From JBARRO01 sp049644265 (lineage in GTDB: Bacteria > Bacteroidota > Ignavibacteria > UBA10030), in assembly GCA_049644265.1 (NCBI GenBank), contig JBARRO010000094.1, forward strand, positions 1 through 8,646: DNA of 8,646 bases, read 5' to 3'. Under the pieces are notes generated by a model. That model did not search any database. It was given only the letters and a program-made list of their open reading frames with translations, and was not told the DNA's origin. The translations under genes and the position numbers were made by a program. Below, piece after piece: positions 1 through 7,627 of the stretch (its first letter is position 1; each line of letters opens with the position of its first letter).

Positions 1-165
1 ATCCTGACCATCCTGGGAGAAGTAAATGTCAAAATGGTCGGACTGGATAAACTCCCACTCAAAGTTCTTGTACTGAACCTTGTTCTTCCCAAATACGGAA
101 TTCTGGCTGTATGCCTGAGCTCCGGCCAGCAAGCACAGCGCTATTGCAAGCGCGAAACGTTTCAT
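1..165 (-). CDS. N-terminal fragment of an exported TolB-like / PD40 (WD40-like beta-propeller) protein, running off the left edge
   Basis: Reading the minus strand from the ATG at 165 gives 55 codons with no stop up to the window edge, so this is the 5' end of a longer gene. The product opens with a textbook signal peptide: K2-R3, a hydrophobic stretch ALAIALCLLAGA, then AQA-YS or AYSQ as a likely cleavage region near residues 18-21. The mature part contains VQYKNFEWEFIQSDHFDIYF. From memory this F-W-x-F/Y-I-x-S-x-H-F-D-I/V-Y-F pattern resembles the start of large FCB-group proteins that have a peptidase-MA-like N-terminal region and TolB/PD40 beta-propeller repeats. That match is recalled, not searched. 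The start is well supported: GAGGAG lies 9 nt upstream and the signal peptide begins exactly there. The 137-nt gap after rnr leaves room for its own promoter. The existence of the gene is fairly sure; the family call is moderate because most of the protein is outside the window. Confidence 0.72.
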   Translation of the reverse strand, partial: MKRFALAIALCLLAGAQAYSQNSVFGKNKVQYKNFEWEFIQSDHFDIYFSQDGQD

Positions 166-174
166 GGACGAACA

Positions 175-180
175 CTCCTC
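175..180 (-). promoter_or_regulatory. Shine-Dalgarno of the exported TolB-like gene
   Basis: The minus strand reads GAGGAG, separated by 9 nt (TGTTCGTCC) from the ATG at 165. This is a strong match to the anti-Shine-Dalgarno sequence at normal spacing. It fixes the start of the fragmentary gene and shows that this organism uses Shine-Dalgarno initiation for at least some genes. Confidence 0.75.
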
Positions 181-205
181 ACAGTGACAGGTGCGTCACA
201 TCGCT

Positions 206-234
206 ATGGTAGAGAATTTGGGTAGAAAAAGCAA
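206..234 (-). promoter_or_regulatory. Possible weak sigma-70-type promoter for the TolB-like gene
   Basis: On the minus strand a -35-like TTGCTT (229-234) and a -10-like TACCAT (206-211) are separated by exactly 17 nt, about 40 nt upstream of the ATG at 165. The hexamers match the consensus at only 3 and 4 of 6 positions, and FCB-group primary promoters can differ from this consensus. The location in the widest intergenic gap of the window is what makes it worth recording. It may be a chance match. Confidence 0.2.
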
Positions 235-302
235 TCATCGCAGTCACCAAGGTATAACAACCTACAAACTTCCAAGTTCCAGACCTGGGTCCGATTTTCC
301 GA

Positions 303-2450
303 CTAGGCCTCAACAAGCGAAAAATCTATCTGCCGCTCCTCAGGGTTCACACGAACAACCTTGACAGAGATGCTGTCTCCCAGACGGTATTGCTTCCGCG
401 TTCTCCGCCCGACGAGGGCATAATGCTTCTCGTCATAGACGTAATAGTCATCGCCAAGATCCCGCACATGGATCATACCCTCGACGAGCAGATCGTTGAC
501 CTCGACAAACATTCCGAAATGTGTGACACCAGAAACGACTGCCTGGAATTCATCGCCCAGGTGACGTTTCATGTACTCGACCTGCATGACTTTCACGGCA
601 GCCCGCTCCGCCTCCATAGCAAGGCGTTCCATGTCCGAGGATTGCTTCGCGACATGGGGGAGCCTTTTGCGCAACTCTTCGCGCTCCTGGGCGGTGAGCG
701 GCTGCTGATATTTCTTCAGAAGCCGGTGAATAACCAGGTCGGGGTACCGGCGAATCGGAGAAGTGAAGTGCGAATAGTAATCGAAGGCAAGGCCGTAGTG
801 GCCAATATTCCGGTCTGAGTAGATCGCCTTTGCCATCGACCGTAGCGCCACTTCATTAATGACATTTTCCACCTCCGTTCCCCGCACATCGCTCAGAAGC
901 TTCTGCAACGATTTCGAGGTCACTCCCCCGTCGACATTGAGCTTGAAACCAAACTTCTGCACAAAGAGAGAAAGCTCCCGGATTCGGTCCGGGTCGGGGG
1001 AGTCGTGGATTCGATAGAGGAACGGTTTCTGGTGCTCCTCCTTCTTTGCCAATCCGATGTGCTGCGCCACAACACGATTCGCAAGAAGCATAAACTCCTC
1101 AACAAGCCGGTGACTTTCGAGGCGAATCTTCTTGATGATCTCAACTGGTTTCCCCTGTGCGTCAAAACGGAACTTTGCCTCTGCTGAATCAAAATCGATA
1201 CTCCCTTCCTTCATGCGCTTCTTCGTGAGCGTCGAACTCAATTCATGCATTTCTTTGACCGTCGCGATGAATTCGGCGGGAGATTTCTGGTCCGGTTTCC
1301 CGTCGAGAATCCTCTGGACATCTTCGTAACTGAAACGATGTTTGCTCCGTATGACCGACTCCCGGATCTCGTATCCTTTGACAATGCCGCGGGGGGTAAG
1401 GTTTATGAAGACGGAATACGCAAGACGGTCCTCATCGGGACGGAGGCTGCAAAGTTCGTTCGAAAGCTTCTCGGGCAGCATTGGGATGACGCCGTTTGGG
1501 AAGTAGACGCTCGTGCCACGCTTCAGCGCCTCCTTGTCCAACGGCGTTTCTTCGTTGACGTAATAGGAAACATCGGCAATATGAACTCCCAGTCGGTAAT
1601 CTCCGCCCTGGATTTTTTCAAGGGAAACCGCGTCGTCAAAATCCTTCGCATCCTCGGGGTCGATGGTAAAGCAGACACTTCCGCGAAAATCCAGTCGCCG
1701 CCGGATCTCTGCTTCCGGAATTTGCACCGGGATGGAGTGGGCCTCCTTCAAGACTTCTGCAGGAAATGACATCGGGAGCTTGAATTCGCGGGCTACCGAA
1801 AGAATCTCCGCCGAAACTTCTCCCGCCTTTCCCAGCACTTCGACGACTTTTCCTTCCGGGTTCAGCCGGTTCCCACCCCACGATTCAATCTCCACCACCA
1901 CTTTATCCCCCGGTTTTGCAGCTCCCACTGCGTGTCGTGCGACGAACACATCACGGCTCATTTTGCGGTCATCCGGGCTAAGGAGGAACGCATTCTTGCT
2001 CAGCTCCAGAGTTCCAACGATGTTCAGGCGCGACCGTTTTAGAACGCTGGTGATCTCCCCTTCCCGTCGGGACCCCCGATCCTTACTTTTTGTGTTCTGG
2101 GCAAACAACGACACTTCCACCGTATCGCCATGGATTGCGTTTCCAACAAGGTTCGGGGCAATGAAGATTTCTTCCCCCGATGCCTCATCTTTCACAAATC
2201 CAAATCCTTGTTTGGCAACTTGAAGAACGCCGCGCACACTCTGCGGAACATGGAGATGGCCAAACATCTTCCCCCGATGCCGTGCAATCTGGTTTGAGTC
2301 CTGAAGTTCTCTCAGGGCCTTTTTAAACTGAAGATATTCCGCCTCACTTTTGAACCCTGTCCTCCGCGCCAATTCCTTTGTTTTAAACAGTTCATTCGGC
2401 CAACGGGCAAGAAATGCCAGTATTTTTTTCTGAATGGATTCGATGATCAT
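303..2450 (-). CDS. rnr: Ribonuclease R (RNase II/RNB-family 3'-5' exoribonuclease)
   Basis: A 715-residue processive 3'-5' exoribonuclease that degrades structured RNA in the cytoplasm; in the family it acts in mRNA decay, rRNA quality control and trans-translation-linked turnover. Domains in order: winged helix (about 1-65), first cold-shock/OB domain (about 72-116, core QGFGFV at 81-86), second OB domain (about 143-190), RNB catalytic domain (about 253-580) and S1 RNA-binding domain (about 632-713). The metal-binding aspartates are all present in TIDPEDAKDFDDA: D264, D270, D272 and D273, with the spacing of D201/D207/D209/D210 in E. coli RNase II. The family signature HFTSPIRRYPD lies at 561-571. 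The protein stops right after S1, so it lacks the lysine-rich tail of E. coli RNase R (about 813 residues). The ATG start has GGAG only 1 nt upstream, unusually close. It lies 61 nt after the TamB-like gene on the same strand, so co-transcription is likely. Confidence 0.97.
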   Translation of the reverse strand: MIIESIQKKILAFLARWPNELFKTKELARRTGFKSEAEYLQFKKALRELQDSNQIARHRGKMFGHLHVPQSVRGVLQVAKQGFGFVKDEASGEEIFIAPNLVGNAIHGDTVEVSLFAQNTKSKDRGSRREGEITSVLKRSRLNIVGTLELSKNAFLLSPDDRKMSRDVFVARHAVGAAKPGDKVVVEIESWGGNRLNPEGKVVEVLGKAGEVSAEILSVAREFKLPMSFPAEVLKEAHSIPVQIPEAEIRRRLDFRGSVCFTIDPEDAKDFDDAVSLEKIQGGDYRLGVHIADVSYYVNEETPLDKEALKRGTSVYFPNGVIPMLPEKLSNELCSLRPDEDRLAYSVFINLTPRGIVKGYEIRESVIRSKHRFSYEDVQRILDGKPDQKSPAEFIATVKEMHELSSTLTKKRMKEGSIDFDSAEAKFRFDAQGKPVEIIKKIRLESHRLVEEFMLLANRVVAQHIGLAKKEEHQKPFLYRIHDSPDPDRIRELSLFVQKFGFKLNVDGGVTSKSLQKLLSDVRGTEVENVINEVALRSMAKAIYSDRNIGHYGLAFDYYSHFTSPIRRYPDLVIHRLLKKYQQPLTAQEREELRKRLPHVAKQSSDMERLAMEAERAAVKVMQVEYMKRHLGDEFQAVVSGVTHFGMFVEVNDLLVEGMIHVRDLGDDYYVYDEKHYALVGRRTRKQYRLGDSISVKVVRVNPEERQIDFSLVEA

Positions 2451-2511
2451 ACTCCGTTGAAAGTCATAAGATTTACTTCGTGAGAGGCCGCAGCCACAAC
2501 CACGTCAAGCG

Positions 2512-5500
2512 CTAAAAGGTGATGCGATAGAAGAGGCGTGCCCCGTTTGATGCCGTCCGGCGGTCTTCAATTGCCTCCGTCCCTTCCACGCGGCGCTCAA
2601 GGGTCAGAATGAGGTTGCGCAGTTGTTCCGAGCCGACGACGCTGCTCATCGGCAATTCCACACTCGCATTGGTATTCCCGAGGTCGTTCAGAACCCGGCC
2701 CCCGAGTCGAATGACGGCCTCGCCTACCTGCCCAGTCAAGCGGACGTCAGCTGATTCGCCAAAGGACTTGTTGCCGCCGTAGTAGAGCACATCGACGGAT
2801 TGAATCACTCCTGTCTGGCGGCGCAGCATTTCCGTCAACGGCCCCGTCAGCATTCCCGAGGCAAGCCCGTACCCGAGGTTTGTTCCGATGAAACTCCTTC
2901 GTTGCTGGTCGGTGAGTTCGTCGCGAAACTGTCCGCTGAGGATAAACGAAATAGCGTCGGACTCCACGTCGCCCGAATTCCATGTTTGGCCGTCCCGCTC
3001 AATGGTCATCTTCGGCTTGGGTTCTTTTCTCGTTCCCGTTATTTCCAAAATCACGGCAACTTTTTCGTCAACCTTCGTGACGTCGGGATTATAGCCCAGG
3101 GGCATTTTCGTGGCTGAAGTATCTTTTCGATGAAGCCCTTCGTACCGCGCAACGATATTCAGCTCCGGATTCAAGGCATCACCCGTGAACAACAGTTTTC
3201 CGGTTGCCTGAAATTTCTTGAAAAACGTGTAGTAGGATCGATCCCCAACCTGCACCTCACCCGTCAAACGCGTCATCGAAGGCGTTTTGAAGAATGAAAG
3301 ACTTCCCTGCAAGTCCGCAAAGAGTTGCTCCTGTGTCTGCGTATTGAAAATGAATTGCAGCTGAGTCGGCCCCTGGGTTTCAATCCGGATATCATAGTTG
3401 ATACCGTCAAGGAACGATGTTGGAGCTTCTGGCGGCCGCTGCGGTGTCGCTCCTTCTGCGTTTCCAGCATCGACCATGCCTCCCGGGGTATTCTGAACGA
3501 ACAATCCCGAAGCAAGTCTGGCGGGCGACCGTTCGTTCAGACTGGGCGCCCTTACTCTTGATGTGTCATCCAGGTACGTGACGGAAATTGTCCGGTTGCC
3601 AACGACGACCACTTCCCGTTCCGGAGGAAGAATCAACTGGGCACTCTTGATGTACATTTTCCCGCGGACGTTGGAGCTTAAGACGGTTCCCGACCAGAAG
3701 ATTCCGTCGGGCCCCGTCGCCGCGAACAGGTTGCCGTAGAGTTTTTGACCGGCTTTCCTGGCAGATTCCTTCATGACAAGAAGTTGTCCGTTGGCAAGAA
3801 AATTGAAATCCGTGAACTGGAGCCCAACAAGCGTGAACGATCCGGAAACTTTCATCAGACCGTCCGTCCTGTCCTGCGGGACATTTCTTATCGTCACGTT
3901 CTGGAGTTCGATACGATTTCCGCGCGGCACGAACGTTCCATCCAGCGTGTACTGGATCCCCAATGGACGGAATAAGAATTTTGCACCCTGGATTGCCATG
4001 GTCCCTTCGTATTGGGGATTGTCAATCGGTCCGTGCATTTTCATGTCGCACGTGAGCATTCCGATCAGATTCGCCACCTCGGGAACAAAGGGATCGAGAT
4101 ACTCCATGCGAAGCCCTTTCGACTGGAGCAGGAGGTTAATTTCCCCCTCGAGAGGATGTTTGGCCTCCTCGGCAATCGTGAACTCATAGGGTAAGGTCCC
4201 CGAAAGAAGCAGGTCGGGTGTGGAAAGCGTGTCTTCAGGCTTGCTGCGATATTGGACGAACACGTTCAGCATGTGCTCGAAGTAAGACATTTTTGACTCG
4301 ACCCGCCCAAAGACGGTTTCGCGCGCGCGGACTCCGTCAACGCTCACCGTAAGCGACAAGTTCGGGTGGTCAAAACTCCCGCGAAATGTGAGGTCAGAAT
4401 TCAGCACTCCACCGATGTCGGCCACAAGGCTCGCGTACTTGGTCTTTCCAAGAATGTTCTGAACATTGTTCACCAAGAAGCCCCGCACGCCGATTTTCAA
4501 GTCCGAGACGCCCTCGGGATTGAAATACCCGGTCGACACAATTTCTTCAGCATCATGGTGAATGAAAAAATCCCGAAGGTAAAACCAATCCTGGCCGACG
4601 TCGATGGTAAGCGGTTCAGTGTTCTCAAACGCGTAGGTGCCAATCTCCAGCTTGAGTTGCGTCAGTTCAAGCTCCAACAGACGTGAACGGAACCGGGATT
4701 TCCCCTCGACGTCGACCTGCACCACCGAGTCAATCAGTGCCGATACCTGAAAATCAGTCGAATCGCCCTCCGACATCAGGCTTGCCGCCGGCTGCCAGAG
4801 AACTGTGGAGTTCACGATGAACGCAGATGCCTTGAGATCAACCGAAGCACTGAGCGATTCAAAAATATCGGACTGCGCAATTCCACTGAGATAGAAATTC
4901 AGCTCCCCGTCCTGAAGGCCGTACGTGTTCGAAGATGACTCGTACTCGAGCTGATCCATCTGCATCGTTCCACTGAAGAGCAGGTCGTCGAGTGTGCCGA
5001 CCAGCTCCCCCCGCATCTTGCACGTGCCCGCAAGCTTTTGATGGAGAACCACACCGATCGGGTATGCGTTCTTCACGTCCACGATTATCCGCGTGTCAAC
5101 CGGATCGAATTCAACACTGACAACGGGGTGCGTCGGTTGGACGATTCGGATTTCATTTCGGAAGGCCCGGAGCGAATCGAGATTGCGAAATCGATTTGCG
5201 ATTGCGTGGCCCAGGATTTCCCCGCCGGAACGGAACGTGCCAATGAGGGATTTCATCGTGAACTGGCCCTCCACATCAACATCGGCGGCATCCGAACGAA
5301 GGTGGAAGGCGCTCTGCAAACTGTCCTGCCTGGTGGCAAGGATGCGCATTTTCCCTTCGTCAAATTTTTTGTCGGCGAATGTCGAATGGACAAAATCAAC
5401 ACTAAGACTGTCAAAACGATTCCCCGGCCTTCCCGACTGTCCTCGGGCAAACACCGTGAACGACAGATCACTCGCAAAGTTCCTGTCGCGAAGAACCTCG

Positions 5501-7086
5501 GACAAATCGAGAGAGGTGACGTTCCCGCCGATTTCGTAGGTTGTCGAATCATACGGATGAAATTGCATTTTGCCCGAAAGGTTGAGCATGGTTGATCCGA
5601 TGTTCGCAGAAATCCTTGCATGCGCCAGTCGGTCCGCCAGATCTGCAACAACAATCGATTGTCTGACCGTCAATCCATGGAACCGGGAAGAATCGATCTC
5701 CATTTTCACCACACCACTCATCGTATGAACATTCGTTCCCACCGCATTGAACGTGATGCGGGAGTTGACGGAGCTCACAAGTGCACTGTCTTCAAGAATT
5801 TTCCCAAGATCGATGTTCCCCGTCAGGGCGGTTCCCTCATAGCTCAACACCCCGTGTTCGATTTTCACTTTCGTATCAAGATCCAGCGTACCGGCTTCCG
5901 ATTCACCGATGAAGTGCGCATGAAAATCTCCGAGCCTTCCCTGATACGTGAGAAAGTAATTCACTTCTCCGAGAGAGGTCAGGTCAGGAAGCTTAAGGCC
6001 AGGAAGGTATTCGGCAAGATCCAGCGGATGAATCTTATTGAAGTTCAGTTCGAGGTCAAGATAAAGATCCGACGGACGATGGAGATTGCTGAGGAACCCC
6101 TGGGCCTGAATGGAGGAACGCTGGGTCTTGACCATGATATGGTTCACCGACAGTCTCCCGAGTGTTCCGCTCACTTTCACTTCGGCGGCGAAACTCTTCT
6201 CGAGAAAATCGACCCATGGATGGACAAATTGCTTCAGCTCGTCCGTGTCAAGGTTCTGTATCTGTAAATTCAACGTGAGAGGTTTTTTCTCGAGATCCCG
6301 AACGTCCACCAGTTTCGTGATATCCGTATTCCTCAGCCCCGCGTCGAATGTGAGCGACGACCTCGCCGTTTCGATTCGCGCATTTTGAACTTTGACTTCG
6401 TCCTTTGTAAGGGAAAAGTCGCCCTGAAGGTGTTTGAGCGTAAACACGGGGTCGAGGGAACGAAACCCGAGATCCGCGATCCGGAGGAAGTACTTCCCCC
6501 CCGCGATTTGCAGGCTCATGACCAGATTCAACGAATCAAGGGAAAACTGAGAATAGTCAACGGCATTGGGGGGGATGGAGTCCACGTCCGCACTTCGACG
6601 GTCAGCAAGCTGAACAGAATCTGCGAAGTAGAGCTCGGCCCGTACCAATTCCATCCGCTTGATGTCAATCTTCCATTGGGAGGGGGTAGTGTCGATGGCA
6701 CTGGTTTTGAATAGACCGTCGAAACACCACGCGCCATTGGAGGAACGGACGATGTTGACCCGCGGACGAGTAATAATCACGCGGCTGAGGGGGACGCGAT
6801 TGAGGAAGAAACCGAGAGGGTCGTACCGAACTTCTATGCGTTCGGCCTCGAAAATATCAACGCCGTTCCGGCTGATGCCAACCTGGTTGAGTTGGAGTCC
6901 AGTGACAAGGTTTCCTTCGATCGAGGCGAGCCGGAGATCGCCGTCAAGGACTGCGGAGTAGTTTGCAAAGATAAAGCTCTGGAGTGAATTACGAAACGCC
7001 CGTGTCTGTGTGAATCCTGCAATCGCAATCAGAACGAACAGGAGTACAATTCCGAAGTAGAACAGTATTCGAACATACTTTCTCAA
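2512..7086 (-). CDS. TamB-like translocation/assembly protein (AsmA-like superfamily, C-terminal DUF490/TamB_C domain)
   Basis: A 1524-residue envelope protein. R2, K3 and R6 precede one hydrophobic segment (about 7-24), an uncleaved inner-membrane anchor. The rest should be periplasmic and beta-rich, as in TamB and other AsmA-like proteins, whose long hydrophobic groove is linked to phospholipid transport to the outer membrane and, with TamA, to assembly of outer-membrane proteins. Residues 40-125 look AsmA-like (VRYDPLGFFLNRVPLSRVII). Recurring G-T/S-x-x-x-N/H-P-type units appear near 306, 697, 903 and 1019, e.g. HGPIDNPQYEGTMAIQGAKF. The TamB_C region spans about 1030-1524 with the recognisable DAISFILSGQF at 1377-1387, and is interrupted by a Pro/Ala/Asn-rich stretch at about 1180-1223. 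The chain ends in ARLFYRITF, a terminal aromatic strand. E. coli TamB is about 1259 residues, so this is longer. The start is TTG (7084-7086): no in-frame ATG or GTG exists between it and an upstream stop, and it places the basic residues just before the anchor. No tamA is in the window. The class assignment is firm; the exact cargo is unknown. Confidence 0.92.
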   Translation of the reverse strand: MRKYVRILFYFGIVLLFVLIAIAGFTQTRAFRNSLQSFIFANYSAVLDGDLRLASIEGNLVTGLQLNQVGISRNGVDIFEAERIEVRYDPLGFFLNRVPLSRVIITRPRVNIVRSSNGAWCFDGLFKTSAIDTTPSQWKIDIKRMELVRAELYFADSVQLADRRSADVDSIPPNAVDYSQFSLDSLNLVMSLQIAGGKYFLRIADLGFRSLDPVFTLKHLQGDFSLTKDEVKVQNARIETARSSLTFDAGLRNTDITKLVDVRDLEKKPLTLNLQIQNLDTDELKQFVHPWVDFLEKSFAAEVKVSGTLGRLSVNHIMVKTQRSSIQAQGFLSNLHRPSDLYLDLELNFNKIHPLDLAEYLPGLKLPDLTSLGEVNYFLTYQGRLGDFHAHFIGESEAGTLDLDTKVKIEHGVLSYEGTALTGNIDLGKILEDSALVSSVNSRITFNAVGTNVHTMSGVVKMEIDSSRFHGLTVRQSIVVADLADRLAHARISANIGSTMLNLSGKMQFHPYDSTTYEIGGNVTSLDLSEVLRDRNFASDLSFTVFARGQSGRPGNRFDSLSVDFVHSTFADKKFDEGKMRILATRQDSLQSAFHLRSDAADVDVEGQFTMKSLIGTFRSGGEILGHAIANRFRNLDSLRAFRNEIRIVQPTHPVVSVEFDPVDTRIIVDVKNAYPIGVVLHQKLAGTCKMRGELVGTLDDLLFSGTMQMDQLEYESSSNTYGLQDGELNFYLSGIAQSDIFESLSASVDLKASAFIVNSTVLWQPAASLMSEGDSTDFQVSALIDSVVQVDVEGKSRFRSRLLELELTQLKLEIGTYAFENTEPLTIDVGQDWFYLRDFFIHHDAEEIVSTGYFNPEGVSDLKIGVRGFLVNNVQNILGKTKYASLVADIGGVLNSDLTFRGSFDHPNLSLTVSVDGVRARETVFGRVESKMSYFEHMLNVFVQYRSKPEDTLSTPDLLLSGTLPYEFTIAEEAKHPLEGEINLLLQSKGLRMEYLDPFVPEVANLIGMLTCDMKMHGPIDNPQYEGTMAIQGAKFLFRPLGIQYTLDGTFVPRGNRIELQNVTIRNVPQDRTDGLMKVSGSFTLVGLQFTDFNFLANGQLLVMKESARKAGQKLYGNLFAATGPDGIFWSGTVLSSNVRGKMYIKSAQLILPPEREVVVVGNRTISVTYLDDTSRVRAPSLNERSPARLASGLFVQNTPGGMVDAGNAEGATPQRPPEAPTSFLDGINYDIRIETQGPTQLQFIFNTQTQEQLFADLQGSLSFFKTPSMTRLTGEVQVGDRSYYTFFKKFQATGKLLFTGDALNPELNIVARYEGLHRKDTSATKMPLGYNPDVTKVDEKVAVILEITGTRKEPKPKMTIERDGQTWNSGDVESDAISFILSGQFRDELTDQQRRSFIGTNLGYGLASGMLTGPLTEMLRRQTGVIQSVDVLYYGGNKSFGESADVRLTGQVGEAVIRLGGRVLNDLGNTNASVELPMSSVVGSEQLRNLILTLERRVEGTEAIEDRRTASNGARLFYRITF

Positions 7087-7139
7087 GAGGTCCCGCCCAG
7101 ATTCATCCCGTGTCCCGGTTCTTATGCCGACGTTTCAGC

Positions 7140-7625
7140 TCAGGGCTTCCTTGATGCTGCCCTGACAATCTTTTCAATAATTTGGGAGGTTGATCGATTC
7201 GAGAGGTATTCGATTGTTTTGACCACACCGCCAGCCCGCTCGACGATTTCCCTGCCCACGACAGCCTCGATGGGCCAGTCCGCGCCCTTGACAAGCACAT
7301 CCGGCACCAGGAGGCGGATGAGCTCGAGAGGTGTGTCCTCGTCAAAGAGGCACACATAATCGACTGGAGCCAGACTTGCAACGACGGCGGCACGGTCCTC
7401 CTCTTCCACGATGGGCCGCAACGGCCCCTTCAGTACTCGCACCGAACGATCGGTATTGACCCCAACGATCAACACATCGCCCATCGATTTTGCCTTTGTG
7501 AGATATTCCACATGCCCACGGTGCACAAGGTCAAAACAGCCGTTCGTAAACACCACCTTCTTACGGGCGTCTCTCAGTGTTGTCCGAATCCCGCTCAGCG
7601 TCGTTTTCGATACGACCGTTCCCAT
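7140..7625 (-). CDS. rfaE2: D-glycero-beta-D-manno-heptose 1-phosphate adenylyltransferase (stand-alone RfaE domain II)
   Basis: A 161-residue cytoplasmic nucleotidyltransferase that transfers AMP from ATP to heptose 1-phosphate, giving ADP-heptose for the lipopolysaccharide inner core. It is a single cytidylyltransferase-like Rossmann domain. TNGCFDLVHRGHVEYL (27-42) contains the HxGH nucleotide-binding motif as H36-R-G-H39. GVNTDRSVRVLKGPLRP (55-71) and the later RSTSQIIEKI (144-153, the ISTTS-like element) are also typical. The protein is just this domain, whereas E. coli HldE fuses it to the kinase. I chose the ATG at 7625: it shares its A with the rfaE1 stop (TGATG), so translation is probably coupled. 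A TTG one codon upstream (7626-7628) is an alternative. No strong Shine-Dalgarno is visible, which fits reinitiation. The gene ends 53 nt before the TamB-like gene. Confidence 0.95.
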   Translation of the reverse strand: MGTVVSKTTLSGIRTTLRDARKKVVFTNGCFDLVHRGHVEYLTKAKSMGDVLIVGVNTDRSVRVLKGPLRPIVEEEDRAAVVASLAPVDYVCLFDEDTPLELIRLLVPDVLVKGADWPIEAVVGREIVERAGGVVKTIEYLSNRSTSQIIEKIVRAASRKP

Positions 7626-7627
7626 CA
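7623..7627 (-). promoter_or_regulatory. TGATG stop/start overlap coupling rfaE1 to rfaE2
   Basis: On the minus strand the rfaE1 stop TGA (7625-7627) shares its A with the rfaE2 ATG (7623-7625). This arrangement is a common signal for termination-reinitiation. It would keep the kinase and adenylyltransferase, which act in one short pathway, at matched levels. The coupling is inferred from the overlap. Confidence 0.6.

Noticed and set aside
34..225. Short plus-strand open frame over the left-edge gene and its upstream region
   Set aside because: The opposite strand carries a signal peptide, a good Shine-Dalgarno and a family-like N-terminus, so the minus-strand reading is far better.
267..278. 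AACTT-GG-AAGTT inverted repeat (minus strand) after the rnr stop, and a T-run at about 226-230
   Set aside because: The stem is only 5 bp, AT-rich, with a 2-nt loop and no T-run directly behind it. The T-run further on has no convincing GC stem before it. I do not call a terminator.
1245..2223. Plus-strand open frames of 174 and 186 codons (1245-1769 and 1663-2223) opposite rnr
   Set aside because: They overlap each other and lie antisense to the RNB domain and cold-shock domains of RNase R. They are shadows.
2480..2508. TTGACG (-35-like) at 2503-2508, minus strand, in the gap before rnr
   Set aside because: The -35 match is good, but at 17 nt spacing the -10 candidate is TCTCAC, a poor match, and no better hexamer lies at 16-18 nt. 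It is not enough for a promoter.
5038..6267. Two plus-strand open frames of 185 and 215 codons (5038-5595 and 5620-6267) opposite the TamB-like gene
   Set aside because: Both are antisense to the continuous TamB-like reading frame. Their translations are rich in Arg, His and Ile without domain-like patterns, and nothing else suggests that they are expressed.
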